A stretch of 14,476 nt of DNA from CAYRZF01 sp964428805 (GTDB lineage: Bacteria > Methylomirabilota > Methylomirabilia > Rokubacteriales > CSP1-6), in contig CAYRZF010000052.1 in the NCBI GenBank assembly GCA_964428805.1, positions 1-14,476 of the forward strand, read 5' to 3'. Shown in pieces: positions 1 through 6,028 of this stretch; position 1 is the first letter of the stretch; every line of letters begins with the position of its first letter. A program made the position numbers and the translations under genes. The notes under the pieces were generated by a model. That model did not search any database. It had not been told where the DNA came from and saw only the letters and a list, made by a program, of their open reading frames with translations.

Positions 1-6
1 GCTCAT
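1..6 (-). other. possible start of the next co-directional gene
   Basis: On the minus strand the yraN stop is followed without a gap by ATGAGC, the last two codons in the window. Tight packing elsewhere in this operon makes a further gene plausible, but six bases prove nothing and no identity can be given. Confidence 0.25.
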
Positions 7-381
7 CTACCACGCCGCCACTTCGAAGGCCGCGGGGAGATGGCGGACGGTCTTGACCCGGTCCTCGTCGTCGAGGGTGATGGCAACCACGTCGAACCGG
101 CACCGGATTTCCCCAAGGCGCTTCCACTTGAGGTATTGCTGCGCGAGCCGCCCCAGGCGGCGCTGCTTGCCGCTCGTCACGGCCGCCTCCGGCGGATCCC
201 CTTCGCTCTCTCGTCGCGCTTTCACCTCGACGAAGACCAGGGTGGGGCCGTCCCGTGCGACCAGGTCGATCTCACCGAAGCGAGACCGCACGTTTCGGTC
301 CAGGATGGCGAACCCGCGCTTGCCGAGGAACCGGGCCGCCTCCTCCTCGCCTCGATTGCCGACCGACCGCCGGGGGTCCAC
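7..381 (-). CDS. yraN: YraN/UPF0102 family nuclease-fold protein
   Basis: This 124-residue protein of the YraN (UPF0102) family has a PD-(D/E)XK nuclease-like fold. The exact substrate is unsettled; the family is usually tied to DNA processing or uptake and often lies next to rnhB. The visible signature is GNRGEEEAARFL (residues 8-19), then GEIDLVARDG (36-45) and FVEVKAR (50-56), giving candidate metal-site residues Glu12, Asp39, Glu52 and Lys54. Length is normal. The start is GTG at 381, just after the TAG of the dioxygenase gene (392-394), so it is the last complete gene of the ffh-rpsP operon here. No good Shine-Dalgarno is visible, so translation probably depends on the upstream gene. Its TAG stop is followed directly by ATGAGC on the same strand, perhaps the next gene leaving the window. 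Confidence 0.93.
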   Translation of the reverse strand: MDPRRSVGNRGEEEAARFLGKRGFAILDRNVRSRFGEIDLVARDGPTLVFVEVKARRESEGDPPEAAVTSGKQRRLGRLAQQYLKWKRLGEIRCRFDVVAITLDDEDRVKTVRHLPAAFEVAAW

Positions 382-391
382 GCGCTGCCGG

Positions 392-859
392 CTACTGCTT
401 GACGAGGACCAGATCGAAGGTGACCCGGGTTTGACCGGCTTTGGGGTAGAGCTGGGTCGTGAGGGTCCGGTAGCCCGGCGCCAGCACCTTCAGGTGGATG
501 TGGGGTGGCCGGCCGAAGTAGGCCGGGGGAAAATTCGTCTCGAACCGGTAGGCGCCGTCATCGGCGGTCCTGAGCGCGCCGCGATGCTCGTCGTCATAGT
601 TTCCGCTCGGGCCGGCCTGCCACCACTCGAGTCGCGCGCCGGGGATGGGCGTGCAGGAGCCCGCCGACTTCACGACGCCGCTGACGACGAGTCCACGGCC
701 CGTGCTCTCACGGGTCGGTGCCCCGGGTTTGTAGAACGGCCCTTCCCAATCCGGGGCGGTGGGGGCGCAGGGCGTCTGGGCCTCCGTGACCGGGAGGACG
801 GCGTCGAGGAGAGCGCTAGCGAAGACGATGAGGACAAGGACGCGGCGGAATCGGCTCAC
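392..859 (-). CDS. secreted intradiol ring-cleavage dioxygenase-like protein
   Basis: This 155-residue protein starts with a Sec-type signal peptide: Arg-rich residues 1-6, a hydrophobic core about 7-22, and a likely cleavage near Ala27. The mature part is one intradiol dioxygenase domain. It carries GPFYKPG (40-46), the strand EWWQAGPSGNY (78-88), LRTADDGAYRFET (96-108) and the HxH motif PPHIHLKV (118-125). In known intradiol enzymes non-haem Fe(III) is held by two Tyr and two His; Tyr88, Tyr114, His120 and His122 fit these positions, so it looks active. Catechol and protocatechuate dioxygenases are much longer and cytoplasmic; this one lacks their N-terminal dimerisation region and resembles small exported homologues. 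Cys31 and Cys69 could form a disulfide. The GTG start overlaps the rnhB TGA (GTGA), implying translational coupling. The substrate is unknown; an exported enzyme acting on catechol-like or lignin/humic-derived aromatics is an inference. Confidence 0.88.
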   Translation of the reverse strand: MSRFRRVLVLIVFASALLDAVLPVTEAQTPCAPTAPDWEGPFYKPGAPTRESTGRGLVVSGVVKSAGSCTPIPGARLEWWQAGPSGNYDDEHRGALRTADDGAYRFETNFPPAYFGRPPHIHLKVLAPGYRTLTTQLYPKAGQTRVTFDLVLVKQ

Positions 860-1485
860 GTCGCGCTCAGTTCAAACAGGTCGCCCTGACGCCAGACGCC
901 ATGAAACGTTCGGCGATGGATCGGGCACGGGCCGTGGTGCCGGAGAGCCGCCAGATGCTCCGGGGTGGGGTAGCCCTTGTGGCGCCTGAAGCCGTACTGG
1001 GGGAAGAGGTGGTCGGCCTCGACCATGAGGCGATCCCGGGTGACTTTGGCGACAATGGAGGCCGCCGCGATGGAGGCTGAGCGCCGGTCGCCGCGAACAA
1101 GGGCTCGCTGGGGCCATGCCAGCGGCTGGAGCCTGACGGCGTCGATCAGAACCAGGTTGGGGTGCGGGGACAGCCGGGAGAGCGCCTGGCGCATCGCGAG
1201 ACGGGTGGCTTCGAGGATGTTCACCTGGTCTATGGTCTGGGGGTCCACGATCCCGGTTCCCACGCCGACGGCATGTTCCAGGATCTGCTCGAACAGAACC
1301 TCGCGCCGGGCCGGGGTGAGAAGCTTGGAGTCTTCCAGGCCCTTCAGGCGTCGCTCCGGGTTCAGGATCACGGCGGCCGCCACGACCGGTCCCGCCAGCG
1401 GGCCCCGCCCCGCCTCGTCCACTCCCGCCACATGCGCGAGGCCCGAGCGCCAGGCCGCCCGTTCATAGCGGTAGGGGGCGCCCAC
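856..1485 (-). CDS. rnhB: ribonuclease HII
   Basis: RNase HII (209 residues) cuts the RNA strand of RNA-DNA hybrids and starts removal of ribonucleotides misincorporated in DNA. The opening motif GVDEAGRGPLAGPV (residues 21-34) gives the first metal-binding acids Asp23 and Glu24 plus the GRG loop (26-28). LIDAV supplies Asp115, and RGDRRSASIAAASIVAKVTR (131-150) supplies Asp133 and the conserved AASIVAKVTRD helix. All four catalytic acids are therefore present. The C-terminal stretch FPQYGFRRHKGYPTPEH is typical of the family. The start is GTG at 1485, 19 nt after the rplS stop, with only a weak CAGGG upstream. The rplS-rnhB-yraN order is standard, except that a dioxygenase gene now sits between rnhB and yraN, overlapping the rnhB stop. 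Confidence 0.97.
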   Translation of the reverse strand: MGAPYRYERAAWRSGLAHVAGVDEAGRGPLAGPVVAAAVILNPERRLKGLEDSKLLTPARREVLFEQILEHAVGVGTGIVDPQTIDQVNILEATRLAMRQALSRLSPHPNLVLIDAVRLQPLAWPQRALVRGDRRSASIAAASIVAKVTRDRLMVEADHLFPQYGFRRHKGYPTPEHLAALRHHGPCPIHRRTFHGVWRQGDLFELSAT

Positions 1486-1504
1486 GGGACGGGCCCTGGC
1501 TGAG

Positions 1505-1870
1505 TTACCCGCCGGTGGTGGGAACGACCGCTCGCTTTTCCTTGAGCCGCGCCGCCTTCCCTCTGAGCTTGCGCAGATAGTAGAGCTTAGATCGACGAAC
1601 GTCTCCCCGTCGGATGACCTGTACGCGCTCGATCATCGGGGAGTGCAGGGGGAAGGTTCGCTCCACTCCCACCCCGTAGGAAATCCTTCTCACGGTGAAT
1701 GAAGCGCGTGCTCCTTCTCCGCGCTTTCTGATCACCACGCCCTCGAAGGCCTGGGTGCGCTCCTTCTCGCCCTCGACGACCTTGACGTGGACCTTGACGG
1801 TGTCCCCGGGGGCGAAGGCCCCCCGATCCTTTTTCAGCTGACCGGCTTCGACGATTCGAATGGCATCCAT
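1505..1870 (-). CDS. rplS: 50S ribosomal protein L19
   Basis: This is large-subunit protein L19 (121 residues), located near the 30S interface. It shows the usual order: a short N-terminal helix, the KOW-like barrel opening with FAPGDTVKVHVKVVEGEKER (19-38), then FEGVVIRKRGEG, SFTVRRISYGVGVERTFPLHSP (about 57-78), and the basic tail RRGDVRRSKLYYLRKLRGKA. Length matches the family. The ATG start is preceded by AAGGAG at an 8-nt spacing, the clearest ribosome-binding site in the downstream half of this operon, which suits a highly expressed ribosomal protein. It follows trmD by 23 nt, the conserved trmD-rplS arrangement. The C-terminal tail after RLKEKRAVV is slightly extended and low in complexity, not unusual for L19. 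Confidence 0.98.
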   Translation of the reverse strand: MDAIRIVEAGQLKKDRGAFAPGDTVKVHVKVVEGEKERTQAFEGVVIRKRGEGARASFTVRRISYGVGVERTFPLHSPMIERVQVIRRGDVRRSKLYYLRKLRGKAARLKEKRAVVPTTGG

Positions 1871-1893
1871 GATCCAAGCTCCTTGCTATCGGA

Positions 1894-2631
1894 TTATGCG
1901 TTGGGTTTCCTGGCCCGGCGAAACTCTTCGAGGAGCTTCTGCTCCTCCGGGCTCAGGTCGGCTGTTTCCAGAAGGTCGGGTCTGCGTTGCCAGGTCAGCC
2001 AGAGCGCCTGCTCCCGGCGCCACCCAGCAATCCGCCCGTGGTCACCCGAGAGGAGGACCTTAGGCACCCGCCACCCCCGGAACTCTTCGGGCCGCGTGTA
2101 GTGCGGCCCTTCCAGAAGGCCGGCGCCGAAGGAGTCCTTGCCCGGCGCCGCCTCGTCGCCGAGTGCGCCCGGGAGGAGCCGCACGACCGCGTCGGTCACG
2201 ACCAGCGCGGGCAGCTCTCCGCCGGTCAGGACATAATCGCCGATCGAGATCTCGTCGTCCACCAGGTGTTCGCGCACGCGCTCGTCCACGCCCTCGTACC
2301 GCCCGCAGACGAGGATGAGGTGCGCCGCGCGGCTCAGTTCGCGTGCGATCTCTTGCCGGAACCGGCGACCCTGGGGATCGAGGAGAATCACCCGCGACCC
2401 GGCCCCGCGAAGCGCCTCCACGCAGGCGAAGAGAGGCTCGGGCTTGAGCACCATTCCGCCGCCCCCGCCGAACGGATAGTCGTCGGTGACGCGGTGGCGG
2501 CCCTCCGCCCAGTCCCGGAGGTTGACCACCCGGATCTCCACGAGCCCCTTGGCTTGAGCTCGACCGAGGATGGATTCCCCCAGCGGACCGGCGAAGATGC
2601 CCGGAAACAGCGTGACGATGTCAATCTTCAC
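1894..2631 (-). CDS. trmD: tRNA (guanine37-N1)-methyltransferase
   Basis: TrmD methylates N1 of G37 in tRNAs with a G at position 36, using S-adenosylmethionine, and so prevents +1 frameshifting. It is a SPOUT enzyme with a trefoil-knot cofactor site. Visible motifs are DIVTLFPGIF (residues 4-13), DDYPFGGGGGMVLKPEP (50-66), the knot segments CGRYEGVDERV (109-119) and ISIGDYVLTGGELPA (128-142), and KDSFGAGLLEGPHYTRP (165-181). Asp166 corresponds to the catalytic Asp of the E. coli enzyme. I chose GTG at 2631 (245 residues) over the in-frame GTG at 2640: the AGGAGGT-like ribosome-binding site lies 8 nt before 2631 but overlaps the earlier codon, and most homologues begin with MKIDI-like residues. 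It lies about 40 nt after rimM and 23 nt before rplS, the classic order. Confidence 0.97.
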   Translation of the reverse strand: MKIDIVTLFPGIFAGPLGESILGRAQAKGLVEIRVVNLRDWAEGRHRVTDDYPFGGGGGMVLKPEPLFACVEALRGAGSRVILLDPQGRRFRQEIARELSRAAHLILVCGRYEGVDERVREHLVDDEISIGDYVLTGGELPALVVTDAVVRLLPGALGDEAAPGKDSFGAGLLEGPHYTRPEEFRGWRVPKVLLSGDHGRIAGWRREQALWLTWQRRPDLLETADLSPEEQKLLEEFRRARKPNA

Positions 2632-2670
2632 GCGACCCACCTCCCCTGGGTGCCCGCCTCCGGCTGGGTG

Positions 2671-3189
2671 TCAAAGGTCCAGTAACCCCTCGGGCGGGCG
2701 GATCGTGATCCGCCTCGCCGACAGATCCACCCGCCTCACGATCTCTGCGACCGCTGGGATCAGATGCTCGCGTGCGCCGTCCCTCACCACCCAGAGGTCG
2801 TGGCCGGGTGCCTCTTCCAGGCCGACGAGCTCACCCACGTCCAACCCCTCGTCTGTTACCACGCGCAAGCCCCGAAGCTGGGACGCGTAGAACCTGCCCT
2901 GGGGGAGAGGGCTCAGCGCTTCTTCGGGAATTGAGAGAAGTTGTCCGACGAGCGTTTCCGCCTGCTCGATCGATCCCACCCCCTCAAGAGCCAGGATCAC
3001 CGCATTCCCCCTGAGGCGGCACTGCTCGATCCGGTACTGTCGCCGGGCGTCGTTCCGGCGATCCCATAGATAGCACTGGGCCAAGCTCGTCAGCTGGGCG
3101 GGCTGATCCGTGAGGAGGAGCGCCTTCACCTCCCCGCGTCGGCCGTGGGACCTGACGATCTGCGCCAGCGCAATCAGCGGCGCCGTCAC
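2671..3189 (-). CDS. rimM: 16S rRNA processing protein RimM
   Basis: RimM (172 residues) assists maturation of the 30S head and binds ribosomal protein S19. The N-terminal RimM barrel includes IALAQIVRSHGRRGEVKALL (residues 5-24). The C-terminal PRC-barrel shows GRFYASQLRGLRVVTDEG, VGELVGLEEAPGHDLWVV, HLIPAVAEIVRRVDL and the closing RITIRPPEGLLDL. The reading frame can be extended upstream to 3273, but those 28 residues are Gly/Pro/Glu-rich and unlike RimM. The GTG at 3189 matches the family start. It overlaps the TGA of the 17-codon khpA relic as GTGA, and no other convincing ribosome-binding site is present, so rimM translation is probably coupled to reading of that mini-ORF. trmD follows. 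Confidence 0.95.
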   Translation of the reverse strand: MTAPLIALAQIVRSHGRRGEVKALLLTDQPAQLTSLAQCYLWDRRNDARRQYRIEQCRLRGNAVILALEGVGSIEQAETLVGQLLSIPEEALSPLPQGRFYASQLRGLRVVTDEGLDVGELVGLEEAPGHDLWVVRDGAREHLIPAVAEIVRRVDLSARRITIRPPEGLLDL

Positions 3190-3239
3190 TCCAGGATTTC
3201 GAGGACCGCCCGCTTCCTCAGCTTGACCAGCTCCTTCAT
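3186..3239 (-). pseudogene. khpA: collapsed khpA (KH-domain RNA-binding protein), 17-codon relic
   Basis: Between rpsP and rimM, where many bacteria carry khpA (ylqC), there is only a 17-codon ORF, ATG at 3239 to TGA at 3186, encoding MKELVKLRKRAVLEILE. From family knowledge, intact KhpA (about 75-80 residues) often begins like MKELVE and ends like KxxKRAVLEILE, with the KH domain and its GxxG loop between. Both ends are preserved in frame while the whole KH core is missing, as expected of a clean in-frame deletion. A purine-rich ribosome-binding site (GGGGGTGG) lies about 6 nt before the ATG, and the TGA overlaps the rimM GTG as GTGA. The relic may therefore still be translated to feed ribosomes to rimM. 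An assembly deletion is possible, though no repeat is seen to explain one. Confidence 0.72.
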
Positions 3240-3276
3240 GCCCACCACCCCCACTGCCTGGGCGCTCGAGCATGGA

Positions 3277-3525
3277 TCAGTTCTTGGAGACTCCCGCTCG
3301 CGCGAGGAGCACGCGGACCGTGTTCGAGGGCTGAGCTCCCTTCTTGATCCACGCCGAGGCCTTGTCTCGGTCGATTTGAATCGTCGGCGGCTGGCTGAGC
3401 GGATTGTAGTAGCCGATGGCCTCGATGAAGCGGCCATCCCGCGGCGCCCGGGAGTCAGCCACCACGACACGGTATGCGGGCTTCTTCGTTTTCCCTGCGC
3501 GTCTCAACCTGATGTGAACGGCCAC
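3277..3525 (-). CDS. rpsP: 30S ribosomal protein S16
   Basis: This is small-subunit protein S16 (82 residues), an early 30S assembly protein. The N-terminus VAVHIRLRRAGKTKKPAYRV (1-20) is the family signature, followed by VVADSRAPRDGRFIEAIGYY (21-40), NPLSQPP and the C-terminal segment DRDKASAWIKKGAQPSNTVR. Length is typical. An upstream in-frame ATG at 3588 would add 21 residues lying inside the end of ffh and unlike S16, so I reject it. GTG at 3525 has a strong GGAGGTGA ribosome-binding site 4 nt upstream. That site sits directly after the ffh stop (3539-3541), so the two genes are nearly contiguous and surely co-transcribed. Downstream, 37 nt separate its stop from the khpA relic. Confidence 0.98.
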   Translation of the reverse strand: MAVHIRLRRAGKTKKPAYRVVVADSRAPRDGRFIEAIGYYNPLSQPPTIQIDRDKASAWIKKGAQPSNTVRVLLARAGVSKN

Positions 3526-3538
3526 CCTGTCACCTCCC

Positions 3539-4897
3539 TCAATGGCGGATTTGAAATGGGAATCCCTTGAGCTTCCCCGCCGGCCCACCCGCTCCGCGGG
3601 TACCCGGCTGCTGGATCCCCCGCATCATCTTCTTCAGCTGAGCGTACTGCTTGAGCAGCCGGTTGATGTCCGGGACGGTGGTGCCGCTGCCCCGCGCGAT
3701 GCGGTTGCGCCGGCTCCCGTTGATGATCTGTGGATCCGCCCGCTCCTCCGGCGTCATGGAGCCGATTATGGCCTCGTAGCGACGGAGCTCGGTTTCTTGC
3801 CCGCGCAGCTCCAGGGGGAGCGCCTTGGTTCCCTTGAAGAAGGGGATCATGTCCAGGATTTCCCCCAGCGGTCCCATGGAGCGGAGCTGGCGCAACTGGT
3901 CGGCGAAATCCTCGAGCGTAAAGCTCTCCTCTCTGATCTTCTTCGCCAGCGCCTCGGCCTTTGCCTCATCCACCTGGGCCTGGGCCTTTTCCACGAGGGA
4001 GACGACATCGCCCATGCCTAGGATCCGCGAGGCCATCCGGTCCGGGTGGAAGGGCTCGAGGGCGTCGGCTTTCTCCCCCACGCCCACGAAGGCGATGGGG
4101 CGGCCGGTGACCTGCCGGATGGAGAGCGCCGCCCCGCCCCGCGCGTCACCGTCCAGCTTGGTCATGATGACGGCGTCGATGCCCACCGCGGTGTTGAAGC
4201 GCTCCGCCATGGTCACGGCGTCCTGACCGGTCATGGCGTCCACAACCAGCAGGACGTGATGGGGGCGCACCTCGGTCTTGAGCGTCCTGAGTTCCTCGAG
4301 CATGGGCTCGTCGATGTGCAGTCGCCCCGCGGTGTCGAGGATCGCGGGGGAGAGGCCGCGGTCGGCCGCTGTCCGGAGAGCCTCGCGGCAGATCTCCAGC
4401 GGGCGCTGATCGGGGGTCCCGACGACGGGAATCTGGAGCTGGGCTCCCAGCGTCCTGAGCTGCTCCACCGCGGCCGGTCGGTAGGGGTCGGCCGCGGCGA
4501 GAAGGGGATGCTGTCCCTGCCGCTGGAAGTGGCGGCCGAGCTTGGCCGCCGAGGTGGTCTTGCCCGATCCCTGGAGCCCTATCAGCATGATCACGGTCGG
4601 AGGATGAGGCGCCATTTGGAGCCGATGGCCGCTGCCGCCGAGAAGCTCGACCACCTCGTCATGAACGATCTTGATGACCTGCTGGCCGGGGGTGAGCGAG
4701 CGGAGCACGTCCTGGCCCACGGCTCGGTCGCGGACCCGCTCGATGAAACCCTTGACCACCTTGAAGTTGACGTCGGCCTCCAGGAGCGCCACCCGCACCT
4801 CGCGCAGCGCCTCCTGGATGTTCTCCTCCGTGAGGCGGCCATAGCCCTGGAGCCGGTCGAAGATCGCGGTCAGACGCGCGCTGAGATTGTCAAACAT
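3539..4897 (-). CDS. ffh: signal recognition particle protein (SRP54 homologue)
   Basis: Ffh (452 residues) is the GTPase of the signal recognition particle. It binds 4.5S RNA and nascent signal sequences and delivers ribosomes to FtsY at the membrane. The N-domain helical bundle covers about 1-95. The G domain shows the P-loop GLQGSGKTT (107-115), AADPYRPAAVEQL (135-147), DTAGR (188-192), and the guanine-specificity loop TKLDGDARGG (246-255). The C-terminal M domain (about 320-435) contains MGPLGEILDMIPFF and the RNA-binding stretch ADPQIINGSRRNRIARGSGT (387-406). A Gly/Ala-rich tail follows, as in other Ffh proteins. The ATG at 4897 matches the family start but lacks a good Shine-Dalgarno. 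It heads the operon, about 30 nt below a promoter at 4934-4962. Placing ffh just before rpsP is a common bacterial order. Confidence 0.98.
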   Translation of the reverse strand: MFDNLSARLTAIFDRLQGYGRLTEENIQEALREVRVALLEADVNFKVVKGFIERVRDRAVGQDVLRSLTPGQQVIKIVHDEVVELLGGSGHRLQMAPHPPTVIMLIGLQGSGKTTSAAKLGRHFQRQGQHPLLAAADPYRPAAVEQLRTLGAQLQIPVVGTPDQRPLEICREALRTAADRGLSPAILDTAGRLHIDEPMLEELRTLKTEVRPHHVLLVVDAMTGQDAVTMAERFNTAVGIDAVIMTKLDGDARGGAALSIRQVTGRPIAFVGVGEKADALEPFHPDRMASRILGMGDVVSLVEKAQAQVDEAKAEALAKKIREESFTLEDFADQLRQLRSMGPLGEILDMIPFFKGTKALPLELRGQETELRRYEAIIGSMTPEERADPQIINGSRRNRIARGSGTTVPDINRLLKQYAQLKKMMRGIQQPGTRGAGGPAGKLKGFPFQIRH

Positions 4898-4933
4898 AGT
4901 CGTGATGCTTTGGACTTCGATCGGAAAGACTAA

Positions 4934-4962
4934 AGTTTACGGGAGGGAGGGAAAAAAGTCAA
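4934..4962 (-). promoter_or_regulatory. sigma-70 promoter of the ffh-rpsP-trmD-rnhB operon
   Basis: Read on the minus strand, TTGACT (4962-4957) and TAAACT (4939-4934) are separated by exactly 17 bp, close to the housekeeping sigma consensus. The predicted transcription start near 4927 gives a leader of about 29 nt to the ffh ATG. The -35 box contains the rpe stop codon (TGA at 4961-4959). The spacer is a run of T then CCCTCCCTCCC, an unusual pyrimidine tract. Confidence 0.75.
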
Positions 4963-5621
4963 GGCAATTTCGATACTTCCACAGCATCCCGCAGCCGCTT
5001 GACCACTTGGCCGGGGTCCGGACTACCGAAGATGAGCGATCCGGCAACCAGCACCGTGGCGCCGTGGGCCACCAGGGGGGCGGCGTGCTCGAGCTTGACC
5101 CCCCCGTCCACCGAGACGTCCACGGCTCGAGGCCCGAGCAGGGTGCGCACCTGGCGGACCTTGGCGTAGCTCGTCGGGATGAAGGCCTGGCCGCCGAACC
5201 CCGGGTTCACCGACATGACGAGAACCAGGTCCAGGGCGTCGAGAACGTACTCGAGGACGACAGGCGAGGTCGAAGGATTCAGCGCGACACCCGCCTTGGC
5301 GCCGAGCTCGCGAATCTGGTGCAGGGTGCGGTCGAGGTGGGGGCAGGCTTCGGCGTGAACCGTGAGGAGATCGGCTCCCGCCGAGGCAAACGCGGGCAGG
5401 AAGCGTTCCGGGGCCTCGATCATCAGGTGGACGTCCAGCGGCAGTCGCGTGCGCTTCCGGATCGCCTCGACCACAGGCGGCCCGATGGTGAGATTCGGGA
5501 CGAAGTGGCCGTCCATCACGTCCACGTGGAGCCAATCGGCGCCCGCCGCCTCTACGCGGGCGATCTCCTCCCCCAGCGCGCCGAAATCAGCCGAAAGGAT
5601 GGACGGCGCGATCTTGATCAT
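4959..5621 (-). CDS. rpe: ribulose-phosphate 3-epimerase
   Basis: Rpe (220 residues) interconverts ribulose 5-phosphate and xylulose 5-phosphate in the pentose phosphate or Calvin pathways. It is a metal-dependent TIM barrel. Motifs visible are IAPSILSADF (4-13), WLHVDVMDGHFVPNLTIGPP (30-49), DVHLMIEAPERF (63-74), MSVNPGFGGQ (136-145) and VDGGVK (171-176). These give metal ligands His32, Asp34, His65 and Asp172, with the two Asp as the acid/base pair, so it looks fully functional. The ATG start has only a weak GACGGGAC upstream. In many bacteria rpe follows rsmB directly; here about 400 bp holding a ribbon-helix-helix gene and an assembly gap separate them. I found no convincing promoter for rpe in the sequenced 100 bp upstream, so one may lie in the gap. 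Its stop codon is inside the ffh promoter. Confidence 0.97.
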   Translation of the reverse strand: MIKIAPSILSADFGALGEEIARVEAAGADWLHVDVMDGHFVPNLTIGPPVVEAIRKRTRLPLDVHLMIEAPERFLPAFASAGADLLTVHAEACPHLDRTLHQIRELGAKAGVALNPSTSPVVLEYVLDALDLVLVMSVNPGFGGQAFIPTSYAKVRQVRTLLGPRAVDVSVDGGVKLEHAAPLVAHGATVLVAGSLIFGSPDPGQVVKRLRDAVEVSKLP

Positions 5622-5637
5622 GTCCCGTCACAATATC

Positions 5638-5657
5638 AAAAAGGCGGGTAGAAGCCT
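5638..5657 (-). terminator. weak candidate terminator upstream of rpe
   Basis: On the minus strand AGGC, an 8-nt loop and GCCT are followed by TTTTT (about 5657 to 5638). A 4-bp stem is short for an intrinsic terminator. Its position, after the accessory locus and before rpe, is what makes it worth listing. Confidence 0.25.
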
Positions 5658-5662
5658 AGAGG

Positions 5663-5721
5663 TCAGTACGTGCTGGAAGTTCGGCGCCGGATCGTGGCAA
5701 CGATGATGAGTTGGCGGTCCG
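5663..5721 (-). CDS. unidentified C-terminal ORF fragment next to the gap
   Basis: Between the gap and rpe, one minus-strand frame runs open from the gap edge and ends at TGA (5665-5663), reading DRQLIIVATIRRRTSSTY. It could be the tail of the ribbon-helix-helix protein, of a downstream toxin, or non-coding. It is nominally in frame with the ribbon-helix-helix start only if the gap is taken as exactly 100 nt, and that is a scaffolding convention rather than a measurement. I do not recognise a family in it, and the other two frames show nothing familiar either. Confidence 0.25.
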
Positions 5722-5821
5722 NNNNNNNNNNNNNNNNNNNNNNNNNNNNNNNNNNNNNNNNNNNNNNNNNNNNNNNNNNNNNNNNNNNNNNNNNNNNNNN
5801 NNNNNNNNNNNNNNNNNNNNN
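5722..5821. other. scaffold gap of 100 N
   Basis: Exactly 100 undetermined bases, the usual placeholder length for a gap of unknown size. The true sequence may be longer. It cuts the ribbon-helix-helix gene after codon 39 and hides any partner gene. Confidence 0.99.
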
Positions 5822-5938
5822 GCGGAGAGCTTCACGGATGAGCTCGGAGCAAGTCCGATGCTCTGCTTTCCGGGCCCTCTCGACTTCTCTCGCCATTTGC
5901 GGCGGAAGGGAGATGGTCATGGTCTGGCGTGTTCTCAT
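5822..5938 (-). CDS. ribbon-helix-helix (CopG/ParD-type) antitoxin or repressor, truncated by gap
   Basis: Thirty-nine codons are visible before the gap, starting at ATG 5938 with MRTRQTMTISLPPQMAREVE. The pattern is a ribbon-helix-helix DNA-binding domain: a beta strand QTMTISLPP (5-13), helix A about 14-28, a turn RTCSE, and helix B LIREALR (33-39). Such proteins are typically antitoxins of type II toxin-antitoxin pairs or small autorepressors; they dimerise through the strand, which contacts DNA bases. I chose ATG 5938 over GTG 5968 because the predicted transcription start (about 5965) lies inside the longer version and because the shorter one fits family starts. The gene has its own promoter and a palindrome over the start site, so it probably represses itself. 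It interrupts the usual rsmB-rpe neighbourhood. Whether a toxin follows is hidden by the gap. Confidence 0.75.
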
Positions 5939-5951
5939 TGGTACGCTCTGG

Positions 5952-5968
5952 GTGTTACCCGGTGACAC
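5952..5968. promoter_or_regulatory. candidate operator palindrome
   Basis: GTGTTACC-C-GGTGACAC is an inverted repeat of two 8-bp arms with one mismatch and a 1-bp centre. It begins just after the -10 box and covers the predicted start of transcription of the ribbon-helix-helix gene, where a self-repressor would be expected to bind. Confidence 0.5.
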
Positions 5969-5971
5969 ATA

Positions 5972-6000
5972 ATCTCACCCCGCCGGGATAGGCCTGTCAA
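5972..6000 (-). promoter_or_regulatory. sigma-70-like promoter of the ribbon-helix-helix gene
   Basis: A perfect TTGACA (6000-5995) is followed 17 bp later by TGAGAT (5977-5972), a weak -10 box with three of six consensus bases. The predicted start is near 5965, about 27 nt before the ATG. It sits about 28 nt after the rsmB stop, so the locus carries its own expression signal. Confidence 0.5.
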
Positions 6001-6028
6001 GCGGAGATTGCCGAGATGGGACACTTCG

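Noticed and set aside
3190..3273. 28-codon upstream extension of rimM
   Set aside because: Low-complexity residues unlike RimM; the GTG at 3189 fits the family and the GTGA overlap.
4941..4952. G-quadruplex (GGGAGGGAGGG)
   Set aside because: Only three runs of GGG are present, too few for a standard intramolecular quadruplex.
5939..5968. Longer ribbon-helix-helix start at GTG 5968
   Set aside because: It would begin upstream of the predicted transcription start and within the palindrome; ATG 5938 fits family starts better.
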